Shown: piece after piece, positions 7,383 through 14,153 of the stretch
Position numbering within the stretch: the stretch's first letter is position 1
Layout of the letters: every line of letters starts with the position of its first letter
Origin: Oscillospiraceae bacterium
GTDB taxonomy: Bacteria; Bacillota; Clostridia; Oscillospirales; Acutalibacteraceae
NCBI GenBank assembly: GCA_009786735.1
Contig: WQRM01000009.1
Location: forward strand, 1 to 17,213
Reading direction: 5' to 3'
DNA: 17,213 bases
The notes under the pieces: model-generated
Databases searched by the model: none
Seen by the model: the letters and a program-made list of their open reading frames with translations, nothing else
Told to the model about the DNA's origin: nothing
Program-made: the position numbers and the translations under genes

Positions 7383-7434
7383 TCACCGCGAAGCGGGGGG
7401 CTCCACCGCAGGTGGTTTTTCAAAAAAAGAACAG
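7383..7434 (-). repeat. Mosaic repeat forming the 3' end of the lipid kinase gene
   Basis: On the minus strand this reads GTTCTTTTTTTGAAAAACCA, then CCTGCGGTGGAGCCCCCCGC, then TTCGCGGTGA. The palindrome half followed by CCACCTGCGGTGG is the module order found after the exonuclease stop at 9735-9779, where it is untranslated. Here the reading frame runs through it and stops at the TGA in GCGGTGA. Confidence 0.75.
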
Positions 7435-8336
7435 CCTTGCGGCACAACGTAGCACACTGCCTTTTCGCGCAGGGTGAAGGTCACGTCTGTGCCCATGCGT
7501 GCCTCGCCGTCGATGTTGACCACGGCGGGGCGGGTGGTTTGCACGCGCATGACTTTGCCGCGGGTGAGCTTGGCAAAGGGCCAGCCGGGGTCGCCGAAGT
7601 GTTCGCCGCGTTTGTAGGCGTTGATGTTCATGATCATCCACAGGCGGCTTTTTTCGCGCGCCACGGTCACGCAATCCATCAAACCGTCGTCGGGCATGGC
7701 GGTGGGACATGGTTGAAATCCGCCGCCATAGAACCTGCAGTTGCCGCCAATGGCAAACATGAAGTCGCCTGTTACCGGCTCGCCGTCGTCAACGGTCACG
7801 GTGAAGCGATTGAACAGCTTGCCCGGCAGGCAGTATAATATCGCCAGCAGATAGGCCGCTTTGCCGGTGATCAGCGGCAGTTTTTTCAGCTGCGTTTGTT
7901 TGTCGTTGACCTCGGCGTCAAAGCCCATGCTCACCAGGTTCACGCTCACGTCTTCGCCGCTTTCAATTGCGTCAATCCAGTGCGGTGTGCCGTTGATGTG
8001 CAGCGAAATGTCGCGCAGCAGCTCTTTTTCGCCAAACAGCCGCACGAAGTCGTTGCCCGAGCCATAGGGAACCAAGGCAATCTGCACGTTGCGGTGACCA
8101 TATGTGGCATTGACCGCGCAATACAGCGTGCCGTCACCACCGCAGGCGTAGATGCGCACCGGGTCGCCGCTTTCGGCAGCATCACGCATGAACTGCACCA
8201 TGCCGTCACGGTTAAACTCGGCGTAAATCTCGGGCTCAATGCCCGCCTGCGCGCAGGCATCGCGAATCCCCTGCATCACCAGTGCGGGGTCAGTTTTTTT
8301 GCCGGAACATGGGTTGATGACGAACAAGTGGCGCAT
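7383..8336 (-). CDS. Diacylglycerol kinase family lipid kinase with repeat-encoded tail
   Basis: 317 residues; ATG at 8336 with GGGAGG upstream on the minus strand. The family (DgkB/YegS/sphingosine-kinase fold) transfers phosphate from ATP to a lipid at the membrane; DgkB recycles diacylglycerol. The N-terminal nucleotide-binding domain shows CGGDGT (65-70) and VPYGSGNDF (89-97). The C-terminal beta-rich domain has SMGFDAEV, GGNCRFYGGGF and VVNIDGE. The natural domain ends near VCYVVPQG. The last 16 residues (302-317, CSFFEKPPAVEPPASR) and the stop come from a mosaic repeat that is non-coding elsewhere in the window. Substrate and physiological role are inferred from the family. The gene begins 176 bases after the RNA methyltransferase stop on the same strand, but repeats and a terminator-like palindrome separate them, so co-transcription is doubtful. 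Confidence 0.92.
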   Translation of the reverse strand: MRHLFVINPCSGKKTDPALVMQGIRDACAQAGIEPEIYAEFNRDGMVQFMRDAAESGDPVRIYACGGDGTLYCAVNATYGHRNVQIALVPYGSGNDFVRLFGEKELLRDISLHINGTPHWIDAIESGEDVSVNLVSMGFDAEVNDKQTQLKKLPLITGKAAYLLAILYCLPGKLFNRFTVTVDDGEPVTGDFMFAIGGNCRFYGGGFQPCPTAMPDDGLMDCVTVAREKSRLWMIMNINAYKRGEHFGDPGWPFAKLTRGKVMRVQTTRPAVVNIDGEARMGTDVTFTLREKAVCYVVPQGCSFFEKPPAVEPPASR

Positions 8337-8355
8337 GGTTTGTCCTCCCTTTCTT

Positions 8356-8379
8356 GTTCTTTTTTTGCAAAAAAAGAAC
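8356..8379 (-). terminator. A/T palindrome downstream of the RNA methyltransferase gene
   Basis: A perfect 24-bp palindrome identical to those at 3612-3635 and 14282-14305. It lies about 130 bases past the methyltransferase stop and 20 bases upstream of the lipid kinase start, so it could end methyltransferase transcripts. Relative to that gene it is reversed compared with the nrdD and hup copies. Confidence 0.45.
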
Positions 8380-8487
8380 CAAAAAAACCTATGCCGCTTC
8401 GCGGGGGATTTTTATGCGTTGCGTGTGTAGGGGCGGCAATCTGCCGCCCGTGATCTTGATGGCGTTTGAACAGAACACAGCAAAGCA
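8380..8487 (+). repeat. Mosaic extragenic repeat, same module order as 1216-1343
   Basis: CCAAAAAAACC, then GCCGCTTCGCGGGGGATTTT, then GTGTAGGGGCGGCAATCTGC (from 8425), then TTGATGGCG and GAACAGAACACAGCAAAGCA. The GTAGGGG unit has an 8-9 bp hairpin. This mosaic plus the adjoining palindrome occupies the whole gap between the two minus-strand genes. Confidence 0.7.
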
Positions 8488-8512
8488 ACGCATCCTCTCA
8501 ATCCACTAAGCA

Positions 8513-9628
8513 CTATTTAAAGTACATAAACGCGTTACATTTCATCATGCCGTTGTAGAGCTTGCGGCGCGCGTCGGCACGGCGACCAAACAGCGGCTCG
8601 AATTGCTCGCAGGACGAAATCATCGTGTAGCTAAAGCCGCGCTTTTGCGCAAACACACTGCCCAGCTGCGTGATGAGCTGCTCCGCCTGTGCAACATCGC
8701 CCAAGCGCTCGCCATACGGCGGGTTGGTGATGACCGTGCCGCGCTCGGTGTGTGCGGCGAACTTGGTCACATCGCCCTGCGCAAAGTCCATGCAATCCGC
8801 AACACCTGCGCGCTTGGCGTTTTCACGCGCAAGGTCAAGCATCGCCGGATCAAGATCCGTGCCGTGTGCAGCGAACTGCTCCGCCGGTTTCACCAGCGAC
8901 TTCGCACGGTCACGCTCTTGCTGCCAGATTTCACGCGGCAGTTGCGCCCAACGTTCCGCCGCAAACGGACGATTCACGCCCGGCGCGATGTTCGCGGCCA
9001 TCAGCGCGCCCTCAATGAGGATCGTGCCGCTGCCACACATGGGGTCATACAACGTGTGATACGGTCGCAGGCGCGAGATGCTGCACAGCGCCGCGGCAAG
9101 GGTTTCTTTCAGCGGTGCGCCACCGGCTTGCAGGCGATAGCCACGCTTGTGTAAGCCAGTGCCAGATGTATCCAACGTGAGTAACACATTGTCTTTTTGC
9201 AGCGCGAACTGGATTTGATGCACCGCGCCGGTTTCCACCAGCAGCACCTGACCATACACCTGTTTGAGCCGCATCACCACCGCTTTTTTGATGATCGACT
9301 GCAGGTCGCTGGTGCTGAACAGCGCGCTGTTGATGCTGTAGCCCTTCACGGGGAATGCATCGCGCACGTCGAGCCATTGCTCCCACGGCAGGGCTTTGGT
9401 GGCATCGAAGAGCTCGTCGAATGTCGTGGCGTTGAAACGCCCAACCACCACCTGCACACGCTCGGCAAAGCGGCTGCAGATGTTTGCACGCGCGAGAATG
9501 TTTTCGTCACCCGAGAAGAACACGCGACCATTTTCGGCGGCAACATCGTCCGCGCCGAGTTCGCGCAGCTCAGCAGCGATGAGACCCTCCAGCCCCAGCA
9601 AACATGGTATAACCATTGAAATTTTCAT
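8513..9628 (-). CDS. THUMP-domain class I SAM-dependent RNA methyltransferase (RlmL/YpsC-like)
   Basis: 371 residues from the ATG at 9628 (AAAGGA upstream on the minus strand). The longer open frame beyond it is the antisense shadow of the exonuclease gene. The N-terminal region (about 1-155) fits the ferredoxin-like plus THUMP RNA-binding part of the UPF0020 family. The C-terminal Rossmann domain has the SAM-binding DPMCGSGT (195-202), an acidic ligand in GTDLDPAM, and the catalytic NPPYGERLG (302-310), the NPPY type used for N-methylation of nucleobases. By family it should methylate guanine N2 in rRNA or a related position; the exact target is inference. It starts 163 bases downstream of the exonuclease stop on the same strand, with a mosaic repeat between. 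Confidence 0.92.
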   Translation of the reverse strand: MKISMVIPCLLGLEGLIAAELRELGADDVAAENGRVFFSGDENILARANICSRFAERVQVVVGRFNATTFDELFDATKALPWEQWLDVRDAFPVKGYSINSALFSTSDLQSIIKKAVVMRLKQVYGQVLLVETGAVHQIQFALQKDNVLLTLDTSGTGLHKRGYRLQAGGAPLKETLAAALCSISRLRPYHTLYDPMCGSGTILIEGALMAANIAPGVNRPFAAERWAQLPREIWQQERDRAKSLVKPAEQFAAHGTDLDPAMLDLARENAKRAGVADCMDFAQGDVTKFAAHTERGTVITNPPYGERLGDVAQAEQLITQLGSVFAQKRGFSYTMISSCEQFEPLFGRRADARRKLYNGMMKCNAFMYFK

Positions 9629-9684
9629 ATAAGTCCTTTGTGTGTCGTAAATTGTTGCCATGGACGAAAGTTCAAGCCGCAAGT

Positions 9685-9779
9685 CGCTTCGCGGGGATAT
9701 TGATGGGATTAGAATAGAACACAGCGAAGCGACGAAGCCCCACCGCAGGTGGTTTTTTGCAAAAAAAGAACACTTCGCA
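9685..9779 (-). repeat. Mosaic repeat with palindrome half after the exonuclease gene
   Basis: In plus-strand order: CGCTTCGCGGGGATATTGAT, GGAT TAGAATAGAACACAGCGAAGC, GAAGCCCCACCGCAGGTGG, then TTTTTTGCAAAAAAAGAACA and CTTCGCA. On the minus strand it begins about 12 bases after the exonuclease stop with GCGAAGTGTTCTTTTTTTGC, the same arrangement as after nrdD and hup, so it may act as the exonuclease terminator. The second half of the palindrome is shortened. Confidence 0.65.
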
Positions 9780-9791
9780 TCGCCCTCGCAC

Positions 9792-10637
9792 CTACGCGTC
9801 TTTGATCTCACGCGCCGAGCGTTTGATGTCCACGGTGGCGTAGAGCTTTTTGAACGTGACCATGGCGCGGGCGCGGTTGCCGCAGTGTTTGCACTCGAAC
9901 TCTGCTGCAAAGCCGCGGCTGGCGAAGCGCCAATCGGTTTGGCGAGCGGCGGGCTTGCCGCAGGCTCGGCAGATGTGATACAGCTGGCGCTGGTCAACGA
10001 GCGGCGAGTTGATGTCGCTGATGATGCGCGGCTTGTGCTCGAGCTCGGCGAAGAAATCGCGATCGCATTTGCGCACAAACTGCGGAAAGCTTTTGGGCTC
10101 GAAGATCGCGCGGAAGCATGCCGCGGCAAAGCGGCTGTCGTCGGCGGCGCGGTGCATGTCGTAGCCCGCGGTGCCCAAGCCGATGAGCTCGCCGGCTGCT
10201 GCCAGGCCAATCTGCTGCGCCTTGGAGGTGTTCATGCGGTGGCGAAAATACTCCTGCAGGTCGGCGTAACGCTGGATGTAAGGCAGGTGCCGCTTGCCGG
10301 TGTGGTAGCGCGTGTTGGACATCAGCACGCGGATGTCGCCGTCGCCCCACGACAGCACCACATGCTTGCGCTCACCCAGCCACGCACGGAAGTCCGCGAT
10401 TGCTTCGTCGAGGCTTGAGCCCGTGGCGAGTTCTTCGCGGCTGATATGGGTGAGTTTTTTGGTGCGCGGCTGCAGGCGTTTGCCGATTTGCGGCTTCACC
10501 AGCACCGAAAAGCTGTCGATTTCCTCAAGGTTTTCGTCCAGCATCACCGCGCCGATTTCAATAATTTCGTTGAGAAACCCGCGGATTTTTGGTCCATACA
10601 CCGAGTTCCACTCCAAATCGAGGATCACATAAACCAT
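9792..10637 (-). CDS. DEDDh 3'-5' exonuclease with C-terminal zinc ribbon
   Basis: 281 residues; ATG at 10637 with AAAGGA upstream. The exonuclease fold (RNase T / DNA polymerase III epsilon superfamily, similar to KapD-type proteins) spans about 1-180. Catalytic residues are visible: Asp7 and Glu9 in ILDLEWN, Asp101 in WGDGDIRVL, and His162/Asp167 in HRAADD. THISREEL is the usual Exo II-side motif. After the fold, Cys223-x2-Cys226 and Cys249-x2-Cys252 form a probable zinc ribbon, an uncommon addition that may bind nucleic acid. It should trim RNA or single-stranded DNA 3' ends; the true substrate is unknown. A strong promoter at 10670-10698 drives it, diverging from the aminotransferase promoter. 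Confidence 0.9.
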   Translation of the reverse strand: MVYVILDLEWNSVYGPKIRGFLNEIIEIGAVMLDENLEEIDSFSVLVKPQIGKRLQPRTKKLTHISREELATGSSLDEAIADFRAWLGERKHVVLSWGDGDIRVLMSNTRYHTGKRHLPYIQRYADLQEYFRHRMNTSKAQQIGLAAAGELIGLGTAGYDMHRAADDSRFAAACFRAIFEPKSFPQFVRKCDRDFFAELEHKPRIISDINSPLVDQRQLYHICRACGKPAARQTDWRFASRGFAAEFECKHCGNRARAMVTFKKLYATVDIKRSAREIKDA

Positions 10638-10669
10638 TCAACATTCCTTTGCGTATCGTACTGTTCTCT

Positions 10670-10698
10670 ATTATATCATGATTTTGTGCAAAATGCAA
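10670..10698 (-). promoter_or_regulatory. Promoter of the exonuclease gene
   Basis: On the minus strand: TTGCAT (10698-10693), a 17-base spacer, and TATAAT (10675-10670) with an extended -10 TG. Transcription should start about 25 bases before the ATG. The layout is the same as the divergent aminotransferase promoter. Confidence 0.8.
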
Positions 10699-10727
10699 GC
10701 AATTTTATTGAAATTGCACTTGCATTT
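10691..10727. promoter_or_regulatory. Inverted repeat spanning two divergent -35 elements (possible operator)
   Basis: AAATGCAAGCAATTT (10691-10705), five bases (TATTG), then AAATTGCACTTGCATTT (10711-10727). The arms are perfect complements except for a two-base AC insertion. Each arm contains the TTGCAT -35 of one divergent promoter, so a dimeric regulator bound here could control both genes. No regulator gene is in the window. Confidence 0.6.
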
Positions 10728-10748
10728 GCGCCACCGGCATGCTATAAT
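10720..10748 (+). promoter_or_regulatory. Promoter of the HemL-like aminotransferase gene
   Basis: TTGCAT (10720-10725), a 17-base spacer, TATAAT (10743-10748) and an extended -10 TG at 10740-10741. The expected transcript start near 10755 supports the ATG at 10783 rather than the in-frame ATGs at 10678 or 10759. Confidence 0.85.
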
Positions 10749-10782
10749 AAAAAGGACTATGATTTATAAGGAGAATAACGCC

Positions 10783-12261
10783 ATGGACACCCGTTTCGCT
10801 ATTTCAGATTATCACGACGCACAGCAAGTGACCCGCGAGCTCGACGAGCTGATTAAGAAGCCCCTTTATTCCATCAGCCCGAAACGCCTCAAGCAATACG
10901 AAGAAGAATACTACGGGCAAAAGTGCCAAAAATCCAAAGAGATGATCGACGAAGCGCGAGACATCATCCCCGGCGGCGTGCAACATAACTTGGCGTTCAA
11001 CTACCCATTCCCCCTTGTGTTCACCAAAGCGCAAGGCGCGCATCTCACAGACATCGACGGTAACGAGTACTTAGACTTCCTGCAAGCCGGCGGACCTACC
11101 GTGCTGGGCTCGAATCCAGAGTCCGTGCGTGAGCAAGTGTTTGACGTGCTCAATACCTGTGGGCCTTCCACGGGCTTGTTCCACGAGTATGAATACAAGC
11201 TGGGCAAGAAAATTGCCGACAGCGTGCCCACGGTGGATAAATTCCGCATGCTCAACTCCGGCAGCGAAGCCTGCATGGCAGCTTGCCGCGCGGCTCGCCT
11301 TGCCACCGGCAACAAGAACATCGTCAAAATGGGCGGTGCGTATCACGGCTGGAGCGATGCCCTCGCCTATGGCATTCGCGTGCCCGGCAGCAAGAGCATC
11401 TTGGCCGAGGGCGTGCCGAACAAGATGACGAAGTACACCCAAGAGTTCTTCCCCAACGACCTCGACTCCCTTGAGCGTGTGCTGCGCCGCAACAAGCTGC
11501 ACGGCGGCACGGCTGCGGTGTTCATTGAACCGCTGGGCCCTGAAAGCGGCACGCGTCCGCTTGACAAAGACTTCAACAAGCACGTGGAGCGCCTGTGTCG
11601 CAAGTATGGCGCGATGTTCGTGTTTGACGAAGTGGTCACGGGCTTCCGCATTGGCATGGCTGGCGCGCAAGGTTACTTCGGCGTTGAGCCCGACCTGACC
11701 ATCTTCGGCAAAGCCATCACCGGCGGCTACCCCGGCGCGGGCGGCGTGGGCGGCAAAAACAGCGTGATGCAACACTTCGGCGCAGGGCTTGACAGCGGCA
11801 GCGGCAAGAAAATCAAAAAAGCACTCGTGGGCGGCACGATGGCGGCAACGCCCATCAGCTGCGTGGCGGGCTACTATACCCTGGAAGAAATCGACCGCAC
11901 CAACGCCTGCCAAGTGTCCGGGCAAATGGGCGACTTGCTCACCAAAGGTCTGCAAGACCTGGTGAAGAAATACAACCTGCCCTTCGTGGTGTTCAACCAA
12001 GGCAGCATCTGCCACTTGGACAACGCGGGCACGATGCACTACGCCATTGACTGGAGCAAGCCGTGGACGATTCCCACCGTGCTCAAAGAAACCAGCATCC
12101 GCAAAAAAGAGATGGAGCACATCGGCGCGGCATACATGGCCGAGGGCATTGTGACTCTCGCCGGCAGCCGACTGTACACCAGCGCGGCCTACACCCCCGA
12201 GCTCGTGCAAGATGCACTGAACCGCTTTGAGCGCGTGTTCAAGGAGTGTGTGCAGCTGTAA
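10783..12261 (+). CDS. Class III aminotransferase, glutamate-1-semialdehyde aminomutase (HemL)-like
   Basis: 492 residues; ATG at 10783 with AAGGAG eight bases upstream. PLP-dependent fold-type I enzyme. Visible motifs: NSGSEA (158-163) for phosphate binding, YHGW (187-190), FDEVVTGFR (281-289, Asp282 for the pyridine nitrogen), FGKAITGG with the PLP Lys310, and GTMAATP (351-357). The order and wording match the HemL group (IIPGGVQHN near 61 resembles its PGGVNSP start). It is about 60 residues longer than typical HemL, with an N-terminal extension of roughly 50 residues, and no haem genes are nearby. It may be a HemL-like aminotransferase acting on another amino substrate. The class II aldolase about 0.9 kb downstream on the same strand hints at a shared catabolic pathway, but repeats and two small genes intervene. 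Confidence 0.9.
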   Translation: MDTRFAISDYHDAQQVTRELDELIKKPLYSISPKRLKQYEEEYYGQKCQKSKEMIDEARDIIPGGVQHNLAFNYPFPLVFTKAQGAHLTDIDGNEYLDFLQAGGPTVLGSNPESVREQVFDVLNTCGPSTGLFHEYEYKLGKKIADSVPTVDKFRMLNSGSEACMAACRAARLATGNKNIVKMGGAYHGWSDALAYGIRVPGSKSILAEGVPNKMTKYTQEFFPNDLDSLERVLRRNKLHGGTAAVFIEPLGPESGTRPLDKDFNKHVERLCRKYGAMFVFDEVVTGFRIGMAGAQGYFGVEPDLTIFGKAITGGYPGAGGVGGKNSVMQHFGAGLDSGSGKKIKKALVGGTMAATPISCVAGYYTLEEIDRTNACQVSGQMGDLLTKGLQDLVKKYNLPFVVFNQGSICHLDNAGTMHYAIDWSKPWTIPTVLKETSIRKKEMEHIGAAYMAEGIVTLAGSRLYTSAAYTPELVQDALNRFERVFKECVQL

Positions 12262-12267
12262 CCCATT

Positions 12268-12395
12268 GTAGGGGACGCGCCCCTGCGCGTTCCGGCGTTT
12301 TCATCAAAGCCCGCGTGTAGGGGCGGCAACCTGCCGCCCATAATGCTTTATGACACGCGGGAGATTTCGGGCGGATTCACATCCGCCCCTACATG
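12268..12395 (+). repeat. Cluster of three GTAGGGG repeats
   Basis: Copy one: GTAGGGGACGCGCCCCTGCG (12268-12287), a variant with a different stem. Copy two: GTGTAGGGGCGGCAACCTGC, ending near 12339. Copy three, inverted: CGGGCGGATTCACATCCGCC then CCTACATG (12368-12395). The stems differ in sequence but keep complementarity. No A/T palindrome follows the aminotransferase, unlike most other genes here. Confidence 0.75.
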
Positions 12396-12416
12396 TTGAC
12401 GCGAGGAATAATCGTT

Positions 12417-12545
12417 ATGGAAGCAAACACAAATTTGGCATGGGGTCCTGAATTCACCAAGATGACTGCGGCGGAAAAGGTATCGGTTGAAGAAAGCGAA
12501 GCTGCATTTTTGCGCGGTGAGTTCTATCGTGCCGAGGAATTATAA
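12417..12545 (+). CDS. Small acidic protein (42 aa), unknown
   Basis: ATG at 12417 with GAGGA about ten bases upstream, immediately after the inverted GTAGGGG repeat. The product starts MEANTNLAWGPEFTKM and ends FLRGEFYRAEEL; it is rich in Glu and Ala, probably helical, with no hydrophobic segment. The stop is 14 bases before the next start, which has its own ribosome binding site, so the two are likely co-transcribed. No family recognised; it could also be a remnant of a larger gene. Confidence 0.5.
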   Translation: MEANTNLAWGPEFTKMTAAEKVSVEESEAAFLRGEFYRAEEL

Positions 12546-12559
12546 CAAAGGAGAAACCC

Positions 12560-13021
12560 ATGCAAAGATTCATTTCGTTCATCATGGCAGGCGTCATGTT
12601 CCTGTCGAGCTTTGTGTTTCTGCCGGGCTTCATGCTGCGCGGCGGGCGTGTGGGGCGCGTGACGCTTGTGCTGGAAACCCAACAGGTTGAACTCGGCGCG
12701 CAAACCATCGGCGGCACACTGCACAATGGCAGGTTCACGCCGTTGTTTAGAAATTGGGGTGGGATGTACAGCCTTCAAGCTTGGGACGGTGACCGTTGGG
12801 TATCTGCAGGCAATACTTGCATTGTGGGCACTGACGATGTTGTGTTGCTCCTTCCTCCCATGCGTGCGCGGTCGTTCAGCTTTGACTTGACAGCGTTGGA
12901 CTGTGATCCAATCTACATCGGCGGTGAATACATTCCTTGCTGCGTGCCGCTTTCCCCCGGTCTCCATCGCATTAGAACAGCTACTTCGCCGCGTGCCTAT
13001 GCGGAGTTTTACATCGTGTAA
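12560..13021 (+). CDS. Exported or membrane-anchored beta-rich protein, Big_14-like, unknown role
   Basis: 153 residues; ATG at 12560 with AAAGGAG upstream. Residues about 4-26 are a hydrophobic signal or anchor (FISFIMAGVMFLSSFVFLPG) with a following Arg; no clear signal peptidase cleavage site is seen. The rest alternates beta-strand-like segments. The pattern of a strand, N-G-x-FTPLF, a Tyr-x-Leu strand, D-x-D-x-W, and late LSPGLHRI ... AEFYI resembles bacterial Ig-like domains of the Big_14 kind found on Firmicute surface proteins (inference from pattern only). Cys87, Cys115 and Cys127/128 could form disulfides. It sits between the 42-residue ORF and a hairpin element before the aldolase. 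Confidence 0.7.
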   Translation: MQRFISFIMAGVMFLSSFVFLPGFMLRGGRVGRVTLVLETQQVELGAQTIGGTLHNGRFTPLFRNWGGMYSLQAWDGDRWVSAGNTCIVGTDDVVLLLPPMRARSFSFDLTALDCDPIYIGGEYIPCCVPLSPGLHRIRTATSPRAYAEFYIV

Positions 13022-13022
13022 T

Positions 13023-13139
13023 CACCCCCTGTCGCTCACGCGACATCCCCCTCTGAAGTGGGGGGACATTCTCACCCCCAGCAGACGGTTGGCGAGTCCC
13101 TCTCTTTAGAGGGGGAAAGTGCCGTTAGGCACAGGGGGT
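13023..13139. mobile_element. Twin-hairpin REP/MITE-like element with CACCCCCTGT ends
   Basis: Ends CACCCCCTGT (13023-13032) and ACAGGGGGTG (13130-13139) are perfect inverts. Each arm is about 37 bases: CACCCCCTGT, a small stem-loop, then CCCCCTCT(G/A)AAG. The left stem is TGTCGC/GCGACA (13030-13045). In the right arm, read inverted, it is GTGCC/GGCAC. Both pair although sequences differ. No coding capacity. It fills the gap between two genes; no target-site duplication is evident. Best seen as a non-autonomous or BIME-like repeat. Confidence 0.65.
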
Positions 13140-13159
13140 GCTATTATGAGGAGAATCAC

Positions 13160-14116
13160 ATGGACATTCAACAAGCCAAACTGGCCGTCATCGCCGCAGG
13201 CAAACGCCTGGTGGACTGCGGCCTCATCGCCCGCACATGGGGCAACGTGAGCGCTCGCGTGAGCGACACGCAGTTCGTCGTCACGCCGTCCGGCAAGGCA
13301 TATGACAGCCTCACGCCCGACGACATCGTGCTGGTGAACATCGACGTCATGACCTACGAGGGCAGCGTAAAGCCCTCCAGCGAAAAGGCAGTGCACGCCA
13401 AAGCCTATCAGCTGCGGCCGGAAGTCGGCTTCGTCATCCACACGCACCAATATTATGCCTCCATCGTGTCGGCCATGGGTCAACCCGTGCAGGTTGACGC
13501 ACAGTGGCGCGATGTGCTCGGCGACAGCATTCCCATGGCGGCTTATGGTCTGCCCGGCACCAGCAAGCTCACCAACGGCGTGACGGACGCACTTAGCGGC
13601 AGCCCGCAGTCGAAAGCCGTGATTCTCAAGCACCACGGCACCATCTGCGTGGGCACCGACGAAGAAGACACCTTCAAGGTGGCAGATGTGCTCGACCAGC
13701 AGTGCCGTGCCTTTCTGCTAGCGAACGGCGTGGAAGACCTGCCCGCGCAAACCGAGCCCAGCGTCGCCACCGAACAAGCCGACGGCACGGTCGTCATCCA
13801 CAGCAAGACCCCCGCGATTTTGCAGGTCTCGCAAACCGGCGACAAGGTGTTGCCCTACCTCGACGACTTCGCGCAAATCGCAGGCGTCAAGCTAACCACC
13901 AAGCTCGGCAAACGCAGCGCCGTGCTCGTCCCCGGCGAAGGCGCGCTGTGCTACGGCTCAAGCCTCGACGAAGCCCAAGCCGTTGAAACCGTCGTAGACA
14001 AAAACTGCGCCACCGCCATCGCCGCGCAAAAATTCAGCAACGTCAAACCCCTCGGTTGGCTCGACAGCACCCTCATGCGCGTCATCTACGTCCAAAAATA
14101 CAGCAAGAAGAAGTAG
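13160..14116 (+). CDS. Class II aldolase (FucA/AraD family) with C-terminal extra domain
   Basis: 318 residues; ATG at 13160 with GAGGAG upstream. The longer frame from 13058 lies in a repeat and is rejected. Residues 1-200 form a zinc-dependent class II aldolase/adducin fold. The zinc ligands His94, His96 and His158/159 (IHTHQ and KHHGT) and catalytic Glu75 (SSEKAVH) match FucA spacing closely; GNVSAR (28-33) and TPSGKAYDSL bind the substrate phosphate. Residues about 215-310 (ILQVSQTGDKVLPYL ... VLVPGEGALCYG) are a second block resembling the mid-region of bifunctional aldolase/dehydrogenases, without zinc ligands. FucA is about 215 residues, so this is an extended version. It should cleave or epimerise a phosphorylated sugar-type substrate; which one is unknown. 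A palindromic terminator-like repeat follows. Confidence 0.9.
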   Translation: MDIQQAKLAVIAAGKRLVDCGLIARTWGNVSARVSDTQFVVTPSGKAYDSLTPDDIVLVNIDVMTYEGSVKPSSEKAVHAKAYQLRPEVGFVIHTHQYYASIVSAMGQPVQVDAQWRDVLGDSIPMAAYGLPGTSKLTNGVTDALSGSPQSKAVILKHHGTICVGTDEEDTFKVADVLDQQCRAFLLANGVEDLPAQTEPSVATEQADGTVVIHSKTPAILQVSQTGDKVLPYLDDFAQIAGVKLTTKLGKRSAVLVPGEGALCYGSSLDEAQAVETVVDKNCATAIAAQKFSNVKPLGWLDSTLMRVIYVQKYSKKK

Positions 14117-14153
14117 CACCTGCGGGCGCGTAAGATGCGCTCGCCGCGCGGGC

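Noticed and set aside
9629..10210. N-terminal extension of the RNA methyltransferase
   Set aside because: It is antisense-frame shadow of the exonuclease gene plus repeat; the family start fits the ATG at 9628.
9660..10418. 252-residue plus-strand open frame
   Set aside because: It overlaps a repeat and then the exonuclease gene on the other strand; no motif or ribosome binding site.
11071..12210. 379-residue open frame antisense to the aminotransferase gene
   Set aside because: The sense gene has full PLP-enzyme motifs, a promoter and a ribosome binding site; the antisense frame has none.
10783..12261. True HemL in a haem pathway
   Set aside because: The motifs are HemL-like, but the extended N-terminus and absence of any tetrapyrrole gene make this specific assignment unsafe.
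12268..12395. CRISPR array from repeated GTAGGGG units
   Set aside because: Only three units, in mixed orientation, irregular spacing, no uniform spacers and no cas genes.
13058..13159. Longer start of the aldolase
   Set aside because: The upstream codons lie in the twin-hairpin element; the FucA-type fold begins at MDIQQAKLAV.
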